Below are positions 23,478-46,300 of a stretch of DNA of 64,000 nucleotides, piece by piece (position 1 is the stretch's first letter; each line of letters begins with the position of its first letter). The DNA comes from Cristatella mucedo (taxonomy: Eukaryota > Bryozoa > Phylactolaemata > Cristatellidae): contig WPIO01000009.1 of the NCBI GenBank assembly GCA_009760855.2, positions 5,290,501 to 5,354,500 of the forward strand, read 5' to 3'. The notes under the pieces were generated by a model. The model had not been told where the DNA came from and did not search any database. It worked only from the letters and a program-made list of their open reading frames with translations. The position numbers and the translations under genes are program-made.

Positions 23478-24590
23478 AGTTCGGTTAGTGGTAGCATGCA
23501 CAATGTCAGCACACAAATGGCAAATCGCAAGTATCCAGCTAGTGCTGTGAGGAGTAGGCATATTTTTAGCTTCTTTTTAAATGTTGCCTAGGGAGTTTGA
23601 TCAGTCAGTCGGGAGTGAGTTCCAGGGGTTGGGAGCATACGAACTTAAGGCATGGCCTTTAAAGGTTTCGCTGCTGTTGGCTCGAGGCAAAGCTAAATTA
23701 TTTGAGTAAGAAGAGCAGGTGGTGCGATACTTTGCCTGATTAGAGAGTAGTTCTGATTGGTAGGCAGGAGCCAGAGAATTAAGGAACCTAAAAGTGACTG
23801 ACAAACCGTAGAAGTGGATATACTGCCTGATTGGAGCCAGTGTTCGTCGGCAAGAAATGGCGTAATGCCTTTATTCAAAAGGAGGTGGATCAATCGGAAG
23901 CCTGATTGGGCATTATTATGAACAGTTTAGCCTAAGCAAGAGGATGAAGGGACCTGAAAGTAAGTAAAAGCACATTGAAATCGATTGTGTCTCTTGATCG
24001 GGAACTAGTGCAGGCCGGTGAGAAGCGGCATAAGTTGGCAGTTGTGACATTCACGACCGACAAGCTTAGCTGCTGAGTTCTGCACAAACCACAAGCTTAG
24101 CTGCTAAGTTCTGCACGAATAATAAACATCTTATTTCATCAACAGGTAGATCTGCTAATAACCAGTTAATGTCTAAAAAGGATGTCAGAAATGTACGGAC
24201 CAGTTTGGCAGTAGTATCAATGTCTTAAGCAGGCCTAAAATTTAGCAACGGTACCTATACTAGCTGATAGTAGGCAGACTTGATTGTGGAGTCAATGTGG
24301 TCACCCCTTGCAAGGTTAGCCTGGAGCAAGTCACCGATATTTATGGCAGAGGCTACTGGAGATAGGCTGGCCAAGTTCTTTTTGAGGAGTTGGCTTTTGG
24401 TTTTATCCTTATGCAATTTTTGTACGTTTCCTGCCATCCAAGTGCATATTGCTGCAGTACATGCTCCTGGAATGCAGGGGGCGTGATCAAACCACAAGGG
24501 CAGCTGTGTACTCGCTGCATAAAAATGGTAGCCTCGATAGTGCTTGACAATTACATTAGCAAGTGGAAGAGTCTTGTGAAGGGAAACGGA
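23478..24590 (-). mobile_element. LINE A copy, decayed
   Basis: The minus strand gives SLAPAYQSELLSNQAKYRTT, APNPWNSLP and HWLQSGS, and further upstream LANLLQANLARGDHIDSTIK-like sequence and ICTWMAGNVQKLHKDKTKSQ. Contains an internal partial duplication near 23935-24120. The (ATT)n tail is at 23460-23470. Confidence 0.75.
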
Positions 24591-24609
24591 CAAAGTTCAG
24601 ATGCCCACG

Positions 24610-24722
24610 GAACCTCGTTCTACCACCGATCGTGCTTCCTTTGCAGTAAATGTAAAGTGCCTAGAAAGAGATTGAGTTCTCTGAGGGCGCTATATCAAAT
24701 GTATTATTATTATTATTTTTAT
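24610..24722 (+). mobile_element. LINE A 3' end
   Basis: GATCGTGCTTCCTTTGCAGT, then AAATGTAAAGTGCCTAGAAA and (ATT)n at 24702. Confidence 0.85.
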
Positions 24723-24989
24723 GTAAAGCTCGTCTCAGACTTTGCCTGGCCAGTCTAATGTTGATTGTCGCTGCGCAGAGGCTGCATGCTATGGCGACTG
24801 CAGCGGCTGCTGCCTCCACTGGTTCCAGAGGTGAATCTGCCATCGTGCGCAAGCAAAGCTGTGGCTCAATGTTTGCTCTTGTTGGGCGGGTGATGAAGTT
24901 TATCGCGTGGCTGTCCAAGTTTGCCAAACGGTACCAGTGTTCCCTATTGCTGTGCATGACATGACATGACATGCATGATACCTGACCAG

Positions 24990-25235
24990 GACTGCTATGA
25001 TGCTGATGTCGTGGCATCGAGTCGTGCAGCAGGCGATCCTGTGTTATAATAATAATACATTTGCTGTAGCACCCTCGGGGATCTCAACCTCTTTCTTTCC
25101 GGGCACTTTACATTTGCTGCAAAGGAAGCATGATCGAATGGTTAGTGGTAGATGCCCACTGCAAGCAGGGCGATGGGTGCTATGACTCCTCTGCCGAAAT
25201 ATAAATGAGGCTGCTTGATCAACTTAGCTGTGCTT
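24990..25235 (+). mobile_element. SINE split by a LINE A 3' end
   Basis: A B-box-like part (TCGTGGCATCGAGTCGTGCA, 25007) and the SINE tail (AAATGAGGCTGCTTGATCAA, about 25203) are separated by a minus-strand LINE A terminus at 25043-25155 with (AAT)n. Confidence 0.65.
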
Positions 25236-25884
25236 TACTTTTTTCTACTTTTTGACAAATAATAGCTCTATCTCTCTGTCACCTTCAATCAATCAAGCTA
25301 GATCAGGAGGATCGAGATGTCAGTCAAGAGCCTCGGACCCGACCAGCCAGCCGATCGCAAGCAGTGTCGTCGAGCACCACCTGCCAGAAGGAGATTGCAG
25401 GCGTCCTTGCACTGGAGTGGGACCAGAGATGCAGAGATGCTTCATGCCATAATGCTCAAGCAGTGAGGTTGCTCGAGGAGGGGCTCTCACCTGACCGTTT
25501 GCTGCGGTCACTCCTAGCTCGGCTGGCATCATACAGCTGCGAGCGTCGAGCAGCTAACCATTCGCATGCGACTGTCGGTTTGTCATGGGTGCCTGAGAGG
25601 ACTGGCTGCACTGGCTCGGCACAAGGAGGCACAGGTCACGTGGTGGCTCGTTCAGTCCAAACAGGCTGGCTTCTGTCAGTAGGCCTTGTTTGCCAGCCAC
25701 TTAGTTCATGCCAGGTCGACAGAGTAGTTGCAGATCGCAAATAATGTTCATAGCCGCAACCTTGGACAAGCAGAGATAGGATGAAAACCTGTGGAGCCAT
25801 TGAAGGTGCTCTGAGGAACCGGCTCGAGCTGTCACTCTGCACCGGTGCAAAAAGCAAGCAGGGCAGAGCTGTAGCTCAGCAGTG

Positions 25885-26456
<572 letters not shown>

Positions 26457-26459
26457 ACA

Positions 26460-27589
26460 TTTTTGCCTTAACGAACAGTACCTAAGAGCTGTATGCCACC
26501 TCCTTCCTCCCTCACTCCCCTCCCCCGGGTGGCACTCCATAGTCGTTTTCGTCATGCTAGCCAACGATCGATGCAGCCAGCGCCGATCGTCCGGCTGTCG
26601 GTGCGCAACGTGGCTTAGCCTCCGGCAACCGAGGGAATGCACTGCCAAGCGATGGCACGCTGGGAGTCGGGTGTGACTGGAGGGGGGGTGGTCACTGTCG
26701 TTTGATGCACTGCTATGGCGCGGCTGCTGCTGTGCCAGGACTGCGACCCTGCTGCCAGCCTGTGAGACTCGTGGGGTTGCATTTCACGTCTGGCCGATCG
26801 GATCTGGCTGCCAGTCGGGCTGGAGCTGAGGCACTGAGCAGCTGCCGGTTTTGCTCTACCGTCAGGCCGCCGTTAGCTTGATTGATGATCGATGATAGCA
26901 AGAAAAGTCTGAGACAGTCTCAGGAGCCTGTGCTCTGTAAGCCCTCGTGGTTGGAGAGCAGAGCTCCAAGTTTATATGCCTCGTTGCCGACAGGAAGTCA
27001 GCAACCCGGTGCCCGCAGGCAGTGGCTTGCTCTGCTGCGTCAGACTGCTCAGAGCGTGTGGGCTTGCTGTCTCTGCTTGCAAGCACCTTATGGCAAGTGC
27101 TAAACTGCTGTACCCACAGCCGGTAATGGCCGGCGCTGCCTCTCGAAGATTGTGCTGCACCGTTGCTGCTGTGGTCGCCGGCATTTTCCACGCTGTCCTT
27201 TCGCCTGGCTTCGGAGCATGCATTCTCGCTTCCTGTCCCCTGGATGCCAGCGCCTGGATGCTCCTGCAAGCAGCTGGCACGCTGCCGATTGGAACCGTGG
27301 CCCATGGCACTTCCGGGCATCATCAGGGCTCAGGCTTTGCGACTGTTGCGCAGGTTGCTGCGCACGGTCTCACAGTTCAGCATCGCTCGGCAGGCTAGCC
27401 AGCTCCCGCGTGGCATGGCCACTGCCTCCGGGACGATCGCCGGTGACCTCTCGTTGGCTGGCGTGTGCCCCACACTCTTGTACGATGGCCGAGGTTCGCT
27501 GTCGCTCTGTCATGTCATTTGCAGTGCAACTCCACAGGCATGCGCATGCGCATTCTAAGAGTTTCGTCCTTTCTCGGCTCCTCTCTCAG
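26460..27589. other. GC-rich region just upstream of B3GAT exon a
   Basis: Several open frames on both strands. One on the plus strand from ATG 27126 starts MAGAASRRLCCTVAAVVAGI, a basic-then-hydrophobic stretch like a signal anchor. The only usable donor I see before its stop (CAG|GTTGCT, 27353) is in phase 0 and does not fit exon a, so I do not call it the missing first exon. Confidence 0.35.
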
Positions 27590-37638
<10,049 letters not shown>

Positions 37639-38454
37639 CGGCCGGCCGGCCGCCCGAGTGCTTCCGGCATTCCAATGCCATCCAACGTTAGGCCGACACG
37701 AAGCAGCGACATCGCCGTCTTTCTGGTCACCGTCGACAACATCGAAGAACGAGTGGAGCTCTCGAGTCGAGCGCTATTCGCGAAGCTGAGATTCTGGCCA
37801 GATTTCGTTGCTGTCGTTTGGATGCGAATGCTGCCGCAAAAGGGCGGGGGCCCTAAAGCATGTCTGCATTTTCAGAATGCCGGGGGTCGCCCCCCACCCG
37901 ATATGCCGCCCTGAGAGGAGTCTTCTGCAGCGATCCTTTTATTGGTGCCTCTGCAGAAGGCTGCAGTTTCGCAATAGGCAACGATGCTCGCCACGATGCA
38001 GGCACTTGCTTGCACCGTCTGCGTCGCGCGGCAATTGTACACCCCAGCGGCCGCTGCCGCGCGCATCATGTGACGTCGTCGAGCATTCGCGTCCCGCGCA
38101 CGTTTTGTGGCCCTGGCACTCTCCCTCCCTCCCCCCTCCAAGCTTCGGTTGTTCGTGTGGCCACGTGCACATACTAATAGTTGCTGCTTAGGCTCGAAGC
38201 CGCTGCGAAGGCAGAGCGAGAGCCGATCCTGCGCGCGGCCAATCCTTTGTGTAGACACCGCTGCCGGTCGGTAGTGGTTATTGAACCACGACTTGGGAGC
38301 GGCATGCACAGGCTCAGCGTGCACTGCAGCAGAACACCGGCGCACGCACTTTGCCTCCATAGATGGCGAGTCCTCTCTTTTTGGGAGAGGCCTGCCTGCC
38401 AGGCGGGCGGGCGTGTAGCGCGCTACTGGTATTCCGTTGGACACAGAGCAGAAT

Positions 38455-38605
38455 CCTTACACCGACCCGCAAGGGCCCGCCGTGGTCAGGCTTCGTCATA
38501 CCTAGGTGAACTGCTGCACCAGGTTCGAACTCCTGCACTACCTTCAGGTCCTGCATGGACAATACATTGGCTGTTCCATTCCTACACACCTAAACTGGGG
38601 CTCGG
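38455..38605 (+). mobile_element. LINE B fragment
   Basis: GCCCGCCGTGGTCAGGCTTC then AGGTGAACTGCTGCACCAGG and ACAATACATTGGCTGTTCCA. Corresponds to KARHGLAPSYLAELLHQ...DNKLAVPF. Confidence 0.7.
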
Positions 38606-39073
38606 AAGGCAGGGAAGGCCTGCGAAACTGCTATGCTGGTACAAGTGCTTGCCTTCTATGAGCAATCCGGCATGTCGTCTACGACGATCAAAATGAGTTG
38701 GGCATTACTCCCATGCTAATTCATGTTTTGGAGCACGCACGTTCAGTGCCTGTGAGTGTCGCATTATTTTTTCATGCACTACCTTTGAGGTGTTTAACCT
38801 GTTTACAAATCGGGCTGATTGTTAAGCTACACATTTCGTTCGGGTGCATTAGCACTGAAGGGGGCACTGAATTGTGGCCAGCGAGCTAAGTGGGAAGCTA
38901 TAGTATACTGCAATACCAGCTAACAACTCATTTTACCTTGTCACTTTTCGAGGTAAGAAATCTTATTGCTCATATCTGAGCTATGGCCAATGCGATGGGG
39001 CAGCCTCTCACAACTAGAGGCTGCTAGAAGCCAGTGGTGGTGGCATGGGTGTTGTCAGTGCTTCGATTAAACT

Positions 39074-39079
39074 AATAAA
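39074..39079 (+). terminator. Possible B3GAT poly(A) signal
   Basis: AATAAA about 1.4 kb past the B3GAT stop codon, just before the LINE A fragment at 39098. If used, the 3' UTR would contain a LINE B fragment (38455-38605). Transcript data are needed to tell it from chance. Confidence 0.25.
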
Positions 39080-39097
39080 TGTGAGGTGATTTAACGG

Positions 39098-39335
39098 TAA
39101 TAATAATAATACATTTGATATAGCACCCTCAGAACTCTCTTTCTAGGCACTTTACATTTGCTGCAAAGAGAGAAGGATCGTCGCCCTCTTTTGTATGGCA
39201 GCAGAAGAGGTTTGACGGCTATCACCACCGCTTGCAGTGGCAATAGAGGATAGCCCACTGCAGGATTCGAACCCACGTCCTCCAGAACGAGGTCGCGAAA
39301 AGCAAACGCCTCACCAGTGTGCCATTGCAGCTCAC
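39098..39335 (-). mobile_element. LINE A 3' end followed by SINE
   Basis: (AAT)n and CTTTCTAGGCACTTTACATT (39098-39172). A minus-strand SINE follows (39175-39335) with perfect B-box complement GGATTCGAACCC (39263-39274) and A-box complement in GCAAACGCCTCACCAG. Lies between the two gene ends. Confidence 0.85.
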
Positions 39336-39405
39336 CAGATTAGCCAGATCTACATGATCACGGCCCAGTCACTTCATTATTCTCCACGTTACGACCAGAG
39401 TACTT

Positions 39406-39411
39406 TTTATT
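39406..39411 (-). terminator. Possible DESI2 poly(A) signal
   Basis: AATAAA on the minus strand about 650 nt past the DESI2 stop. It is the clearest such hexamer I noticed in the expected 3' UTR. It sits next to SINE sequence, so chance occurrence is quite possible. Confidence 0.25.
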
Positions 39412-40057
39412 TCGAATCATGCACCTAACATTGCAGGTCTCCGAACAAAGTGCATGAGTTTATACGTGGGACCGCCAACCATAGGGGCGCCAGGCTGCCA
39501 CTATAGGCACACGGACTAAGCTCTGGCAGCAGCTCAATAGGCCGCGATGTGCCCTCACGAGGCAGGCTACACCACCAACTTGAAACTCGGCACACCCTTT
39601 GTTGGTCACGTGGTGACAAAACAGCCACTGAGGTGGTGAATAACAAAGCAGCTGCTAGGCATCCAAGATGCCCATGAAACGTGTTAAGCAAAAATTACTC
39701 AGACTGCTGCCGATGAGATGTTTGTGTGTGTGTTTGTGGGGGGCCCTACACTCCAGCTGGAGCTGGCACCTGCATATGCACTACCATGGGCAGGACGTCG
39801 GGCAGCCAAAAAGACTTGGGTCTCTGCATGAGAAGTGTGCTGCGCAAGCAGATGCTCGCTGACGTGACTTTCATCAAGACAAGTGGTGGAAGCAGTGGCA
39901 ACAGCCAAACAGACCGCCACACGCATGTCGGCTACATTGGTTTTCACCTTGAGGTGTCGCCTCGCGCTTTCGAGCAGCCGAGCTTGACAGGCACCCGGCA
40001 GGGCATTGAGCTATTGTGTCCAGGAGCAGCTGATGCTGGCGGCGCCACCGCACTCGG

Positions 40058-40336
40058 TCAGGACGGCCGGCATGGCGTATCGGCAGGTTGAGTGGCGGCG
40101 CCACTGCGCCCAGTCCTGCCGCCGTCGGGCGGTTGGGCTAGCCTGCCTGCTGCGGCAGCCACGGCCGGCAGGCCGCCACCAGCTGCGTAGGCCTGCTGCT
40201 CGCCGCCCGAGGCGCTCTCATCGACGACCCCGGGGCGAAGCCACTCTTTCGGCAATGCCCTCTCGATGAAGGGGATGGAGCTGCTGACGGAAGCCAGACG
40301 GTTGATCCACGGCGGCAATCTGGCACCGGTCAGCTC
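40058..40336 (-). CDS. DESI2: DESI2 exon 5 (C-terminus)
   Basis: 92 codons plus TGA after acceptor TGCCTTGCAG. It starts [15 protein letters not shown] and continues with a [15 protein letters not shown] helix region conserved in DESI2. The last 50 or so residues are an Ala/Gly/Gln/Pro-rich, GC-rich tail with no recognisable motif. Confidence 0.93.
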   Translation of the reverse strand, partial: ELTGARLPPWINRLASVSSSIPFIERALPKEWLRPGVVDESASGGEQQAYAAGGGLPAVAAAAGRLAQPPDGGRTGRSGAATQPADTPCRPS

Positions 40337-43300
40337 CTGCAAGGCAGAGGGAGATGGTAGCAGATGACGGCGGCAGCCGACCTGAGCTGCACACGCGAGC
40401 AGCACGCCAGGCCAAGGCGCCTTCTCCAGAAGAGAGCTCCCCAATCTGCTACCATGGGTTCTACAGGCCAGTGGCCTAGAGTGTATTCTCGTTTGAGCAG
40501 GAAGCAGCTTGCTCGTCACCAACTCTGGGGTTATTGATTATCTCGCTTATCCCGGTTCGCTTTTTCCAAGGGCCCTTCACAAAATCTCGCTTATACCATT
40601 ACTATTATTATATTACAGAGGCCCCAAGCAAGAGGGCTGGCAGCAGTGAATGGCAACACTTCAACAGTGGGGAAGACTTGGGACAATGCATCTCTCTAAA
40701 ACCTTCAGACCTTCATTGCTTGCTCACACAGTTGTACAGGATCAATAAATCAAGTTTTCACATTTAGTTTATCACAAGGTATTACTGTTCGTTGGGCAGG
40801 TTAGCTTCAATAAATCCGTAAACTCCTGCCCACAGTCAGCTAAACATAGAACGCCTAGCGACAAACCATGAACAGACAAAGCTACTGATGACACATTAGT
40901 CATCGACCAGTAATCACGTCTTCAGTTGACTTATAAGTTGCCTGACGTGAATGGACAAAGATCATCTGAAGTACCTCTGAAATATTGAGTACCTCAGGGC
41001 TCCATGCAAGGTCCGGTTCTTTTCACGGTTTATACTCTCCCTCTTGCTGATGTGATTGCCAAGCACAATCTAGGCTTTCACTTCTATGCGGATGACTCTC
41101 AGTTGTACCTTTGATTTGATCCCTCCCAGCCTTCGAGCACCTCAAAATCTCTCAACTTGCTGCATGCATTGATGACATCCGCACATGGATGGCAGCACAT
41201 TTTCTAAAACAAAACGATGATATAACTAACTTCCTAGTTATGGGCAAACCCAGTGTGATTCAGCGATTGGAAAGGCTGACTCTCAGAATTGGCTCTGCCA
41301 GCATATCTCCTGTTGAATCAGCTCGAAATCGAGGTGTCATATTCCAAAGCGACCTCTCGTTAGACGACCATATCAGCTCCACAGTCAAATCTGCCTATTT
41401 TCAGCTTCATAACATTGCTGAAATTCGGGCTTGTTTAGATAAGGATACCACGACCAAGTTGGTCCATGCATTCGTGACATCCCATCTCGACTTCTGCAAC
41501 TCACTGCTTACTGGCCTACCAGCATGTGCGATCAGGCGATTGCAGCTGGTGCAAAACTCGGCAGCTAGGCTTGTCTGTCGTGAGCGTCGCTGTTGCCACA
41601 TTACTTCACTTCACGCCGACCTGCACTGGCTACAAGTCAAACAACGGATCGACTTCAAGGTTTTTTTGCTCACTTTAAGGTCACTTCATTCTTTGGCTCT
41701 AGCCTATCTCTCAGATATACTACCCCATCAGGCCAAGCATCGTACCACCTGCTTTTCGGAATCCAACAGTCTACAAATACCTCGTACAAACCTCAAATCC
41801 TTTGGTGACCGTGCATTTAGTTCGTATGCTCTCAAAGCCTGGAACTCCCTCCAGACCTGCGTCAGAACATCTCCTGACCTGACCACATTTAAAAAGAATT
41901 TAAAAACACCTATTTAGGACAGCATTTAGTGGGTCCCTGTGATTCGTCCTTGATGTGCTTATGCGTGCTGACACGGTGCATGCTGCCACTAACCACATTT
42001 GCATGCTGACCCTGTGCATGTCACCCCTAACTATGTTATTCATTTTGTTTAATTATCTAGCATAATTTTACTGACCATTCAATTGCATTTCCCTTTGCAG
42101 CAAATGTAAAGCGCCTAGAAAGAGATTAAGTTCTGTGAGGGCGCCTTATCAAGTGCATTATTATTATTATTATTATCAAGTCACCCATCCTCAGCTGATG
42201 CACGTTGTAGGAGCAGCGTTCTCAATATATAGCAGCACGTTGCGATGAGCCAAGGCAAAAAAGGGCCAAGTGCTGATGGAAAAAGCGATCCTGCATAGTA
42301 TGTTATCACTTGTATTCATCGAGCTGCCAATTGTACTTCTTGTCGGGCTTGGCTTACATCTGCCAATGTTGCATCTGGTCTGCCACCGACCCACTTAAGG
42401 AGCTTTTAAACATCCAGTCCAAGCTCTGCAGGCCCAGGGCACACGTGCCCTGCCTACTCAAGCATGCTCTGGGTTGCAAAGTTCGGTGCTTTTGCTTCGC
42501 CATACAAAGGCCTAGAACCGTTTGTTGAATACTACTAAACCTGCATGTGAGCATCTCCTAGGACCCCTGTGGTGGCTTGCTTGGCATACAACTTCAATAA
42601 GTGAAAATAAAAACAAACCATTCGATTAACAGGTCATGACAGGCAGTCTCAGCAGGTCAGGCAGTAATAAACCAACCTTGAGTAAGGCATCGGTGAAGTG
42701 GTTGCAGTTCTTACGCAACAGATGGTATTGATTACCAAGGAAGCTATTGCCAAGCTCCTGTATAATCTGCACGACTTCCAACTCGGTGAAGTCCGTTGTG
42801 CCTATTGTTAAGGTTTGTCTAAACGTATAGGAACATGTTGCAGCATGCCTTGCCAAAGGACATAGTAAAGCAATGCTTAGGCGGCGGGGCACAACTCAAC
42901 TGGCGAATGCAATGCTGCCATTGACGGCAAACAGTATGACAGAAAATGGGGTCTGACAGCCTGCCACAGGATGGAGTATTGGTTTGATGAATCAGGCGAG
43001 GATGCAAACTTACTAACTCGAACTCACCGGTCGAGAGACTTGACCGTTCGGCAACCGATTCAACCTGCTCGGATAAACTCACGACATTGCCTTAACGCTC
43101 GTTTACTCTATAGACATTTGTCTTTGAGCTGCCCTCATCGTTCCTGCTGGAATCTTTTGACTTGCAGCGAGTGATAGATAGCCAAAAGTGTGGGTGAGCA
43201 CTGAAAGTAGGTCTTACATTTAATTAGCGGCTTAATTCCGAGCTGCACCGATAATGGCACTTACACTAAGAGGAGGCTGGGTCTCCAGTTTCTGATGATT

Positions 43301-46300
43301 TAATCGATACACAGCAAGATGCTGAGTCGGTCGCGATATTTAGTCAATGAGCTTGCAGCAGCTTGAGATGCTCGTCCGTGGGAGGAGGAGGAAGTGAGTG
43401 GTGCTTCAGTGGTTCATCTGCCCCAAAGCCTAGGCTCCGGGATTTACCACAGGCACTCAATCAGGTTCAGCCCAGGAGATCGACTGACTGGGAAGCAACA
43501 CGCTCATTATCCCGACTGCTGCTGCTGTATAATCCGTAAGAAACATGCCTGGATCGCTTTAAGCACTGCCTTTGGAGGGGTGATCACAGTGCTCTGCCCA
43601 ATGCGGTCATGGTCTAGCAAGGCTCTGGCGTTTGGCTATCCGACACTTCTGACTGAGATCGACCGAGTACATGCCAATCCATCATGTGGCAAACGCCAAG
43701 AGGAGCCCCGACCCCAGCTGAGCAGAAGTAACCAAAGCCTACAAGCCCTTCCCCTGAAGCAGCGCTCAGGGAAGTCAGGGAGAATTATATTTTCCTTCCA
43801 ATACAACTGGCCCATGTGCATTCGTCACCCCTTCATGCTTCCCGACGTTATTAATTTCGGAACAGTTCGGCAGGCCATAACGCACGACTCTGGTCGCTAG
43901 CAGAAAAGACGGCCTGTTCCGGGGCCGATTTTGGCCGGTCCTGTTTATGCTGCTGTAATTGTTGGGGTGTGCACTTCCAGTCTTCTGAGCATTCCGCGAA
44001 CAGCCAACCTCTGATACACGGTTTCATGCAAAACGATGTGCTGGTGGATGTTGTCAGGGACCAAACAGGAAAGCTGAATCAGATTAGTCATCCCCTTGCC
44101 AGAGGGCAGGCATTTCGAGGCGCATAGCGTCTATGAGGCCGGTGAGAGCTCACCAGACAAGCCATGCCGCCGGTTTTGCAAAGGCTTGCTGTAGCTAGCC
44201 GTTTTGCAGCTAATTCTAGCTGGGATCCTCTGTGGGTGGGGAGACAACTTGCTAAAGGATGGGAATTTCGATAGACATGGGGGTAGAGTAGAGGCAAGCA
44301 GAGTAGACGGTTCCTAAACTGTTCAAAGGCATGCACCATAAGTGACGGCCAGGATAGAGGAGGCCTAACATCTACGTTGGCAGCAGTAGCAGCCAAGGAA
44401 TAAAGAAACAGCCCGCGCAGACCGACTTAGGGCACGCTCACTTGAACTTGAACTGGACGCCGAGTGTATCCACATCACCAGGCTCAATTTCAAACACGCC
44501 TGGCTCTGGATCTTGGTGGCCACCGTAGGCATACTCTGCAAAACCAGCATAGTACAGCAGCAGCACCATGGCACAGGGCAGCTGCCCACAGCCCGGACAG
44601 CCTAGACTGTCTACCGATGGAAGAAAGGCAGGCACATGCAGAAGTCGCACAATGTTAGTTAGATGCTAAGAGAGTCAGACAGACCGATGCATACGTGTAC
44701 GTAATTGTGGGTCCGAAAAAATCCACGGAATCTGAAAAAATCGAGACCAGACTCAACGAGTACTGCGGTGTGCTACGTATTCTAGGCCGACTAAACAATA
44801 CAATAGTAATATTTGCATACTCAAACAACCTCATAAACTACCGCCTCAGCTTACCTGCGTAAAAAAAAGCTTACCTTACCTATGTAACAAAAAGTATACC
44901 AAGCCTCTTGACAACTTCAATGGCCACTTAAGTTACAAAGACTGACATGCTCAATATTTCCATGATATTCTGTAGTAGCATTAGCAAAATAGAACAAAGT
45001 AAAATAAAAGGATGCCACAGTCGGCTCCATCCAGTAATACCCTACAGCAGACAGCATAGGGCATTCTATAGGCAGCACCATTTCAAAGAATCAATTTTAA
45101 GCAACGATAGTAATATTTTTAAGACCAACCACGGTTCTAAGTAACGTTAATATATATTGACAATTGATGAAATAAAATAATTAAATAAAGACACTCGCCT
45201 ATTATTTTATTCTTAACTCACTCCATGACTGCAGGTACAAAATAGCGATTCTTTCAAACATGTTTAGGTTTGACATGTAGTAGGTCAGTATTTGCATACT
45301 GACCTACTACATGTCAAACCTAAACATGTTATGCTTGTTGTCATTGCACATGCTACCATAAACCATTCGATCGTGCTTCCCTTGCAGCAAATGTAAAGTG
45401 GCTAGAAAGAAATTGAGATCTCTGACGGCGCTATATCAAATGTATTATTATTATCAACAACTGAAGATCTTGCATGGGCTTCCATACCTAATTATGATCA
45501 GCCAAGATTTAGGTCGGAGTTCAAAGTATTCTATAGTTCTTTGCTAGCTTCGCCGTTCTGCATTTGCCACAGCATTAATTTCATGTATGGCTTCGAACTA
45601 GTCGAGACATAAGGTTGCACCACGTGTATTGGAACTACGTATTGCCCAAAGAAAGGGGCAAGCTGATCACTACCGACAGGCATATGACTGAGAAATTGCT
45701 ACCTGTAGGGCTATTTACAAAACCACTCTTGGATGCCAGCTAGCATGAAAAGACAGCAATCTCCCCAGGATCTCTAAGCTGAGACTACATGCCAAAGCTC
45801 TTGAAGCAACAGTCAGTGACTGAGGCTCCATGAAGGCAATATACATAGGAGCGAGACACGGCACCGAAAAAGATAGCATCAATGCTGTGGCAGACAAAAC
45901 AAAAGACAGCTAGCAAGCAGAGGCAGGTGAGCAGCTGTCATTCCTGGCGGCAGGCAAAACTCACCGACGCCATACACCACCACACCGGTATGGTAGACGC
46001 CAAGGCCAAGGTTGAATGTATACTCATTTGTCCAGAACTATAAACAAAGGAAATGAAAAAATTGCAGAAAACGCATAGCACGCCTCTGAGAAAAGACATC
46101 ACATGAGGAGTACAATCATAACAAGTAGGAGCAGGACGTTGGAACAGATCACTAGCTGAAGATGATATAATATTGAACCACGAGGGGTCGCAAAAGCCAA
46201 CAAATGCTTTAGCAAGACACGCTCGGAGTAAGTTCCTAGCTCAGGAAGGAGGGTGCCAGGTAGTTAATCGAACCTTGACGAAATAACATAAAATAACAGC

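Noticed and set aside
27126-27398. Basic-hydrophobic N-terminal frame as the B3GAT anchor exon
   Set aside because: No donor in the phase required by exon a was found.
43394-43900. 168-codon plus-strand frame as a gene
   Set aside because: It lies antisense to a decayed Tc1-like element and has no recognised domain.
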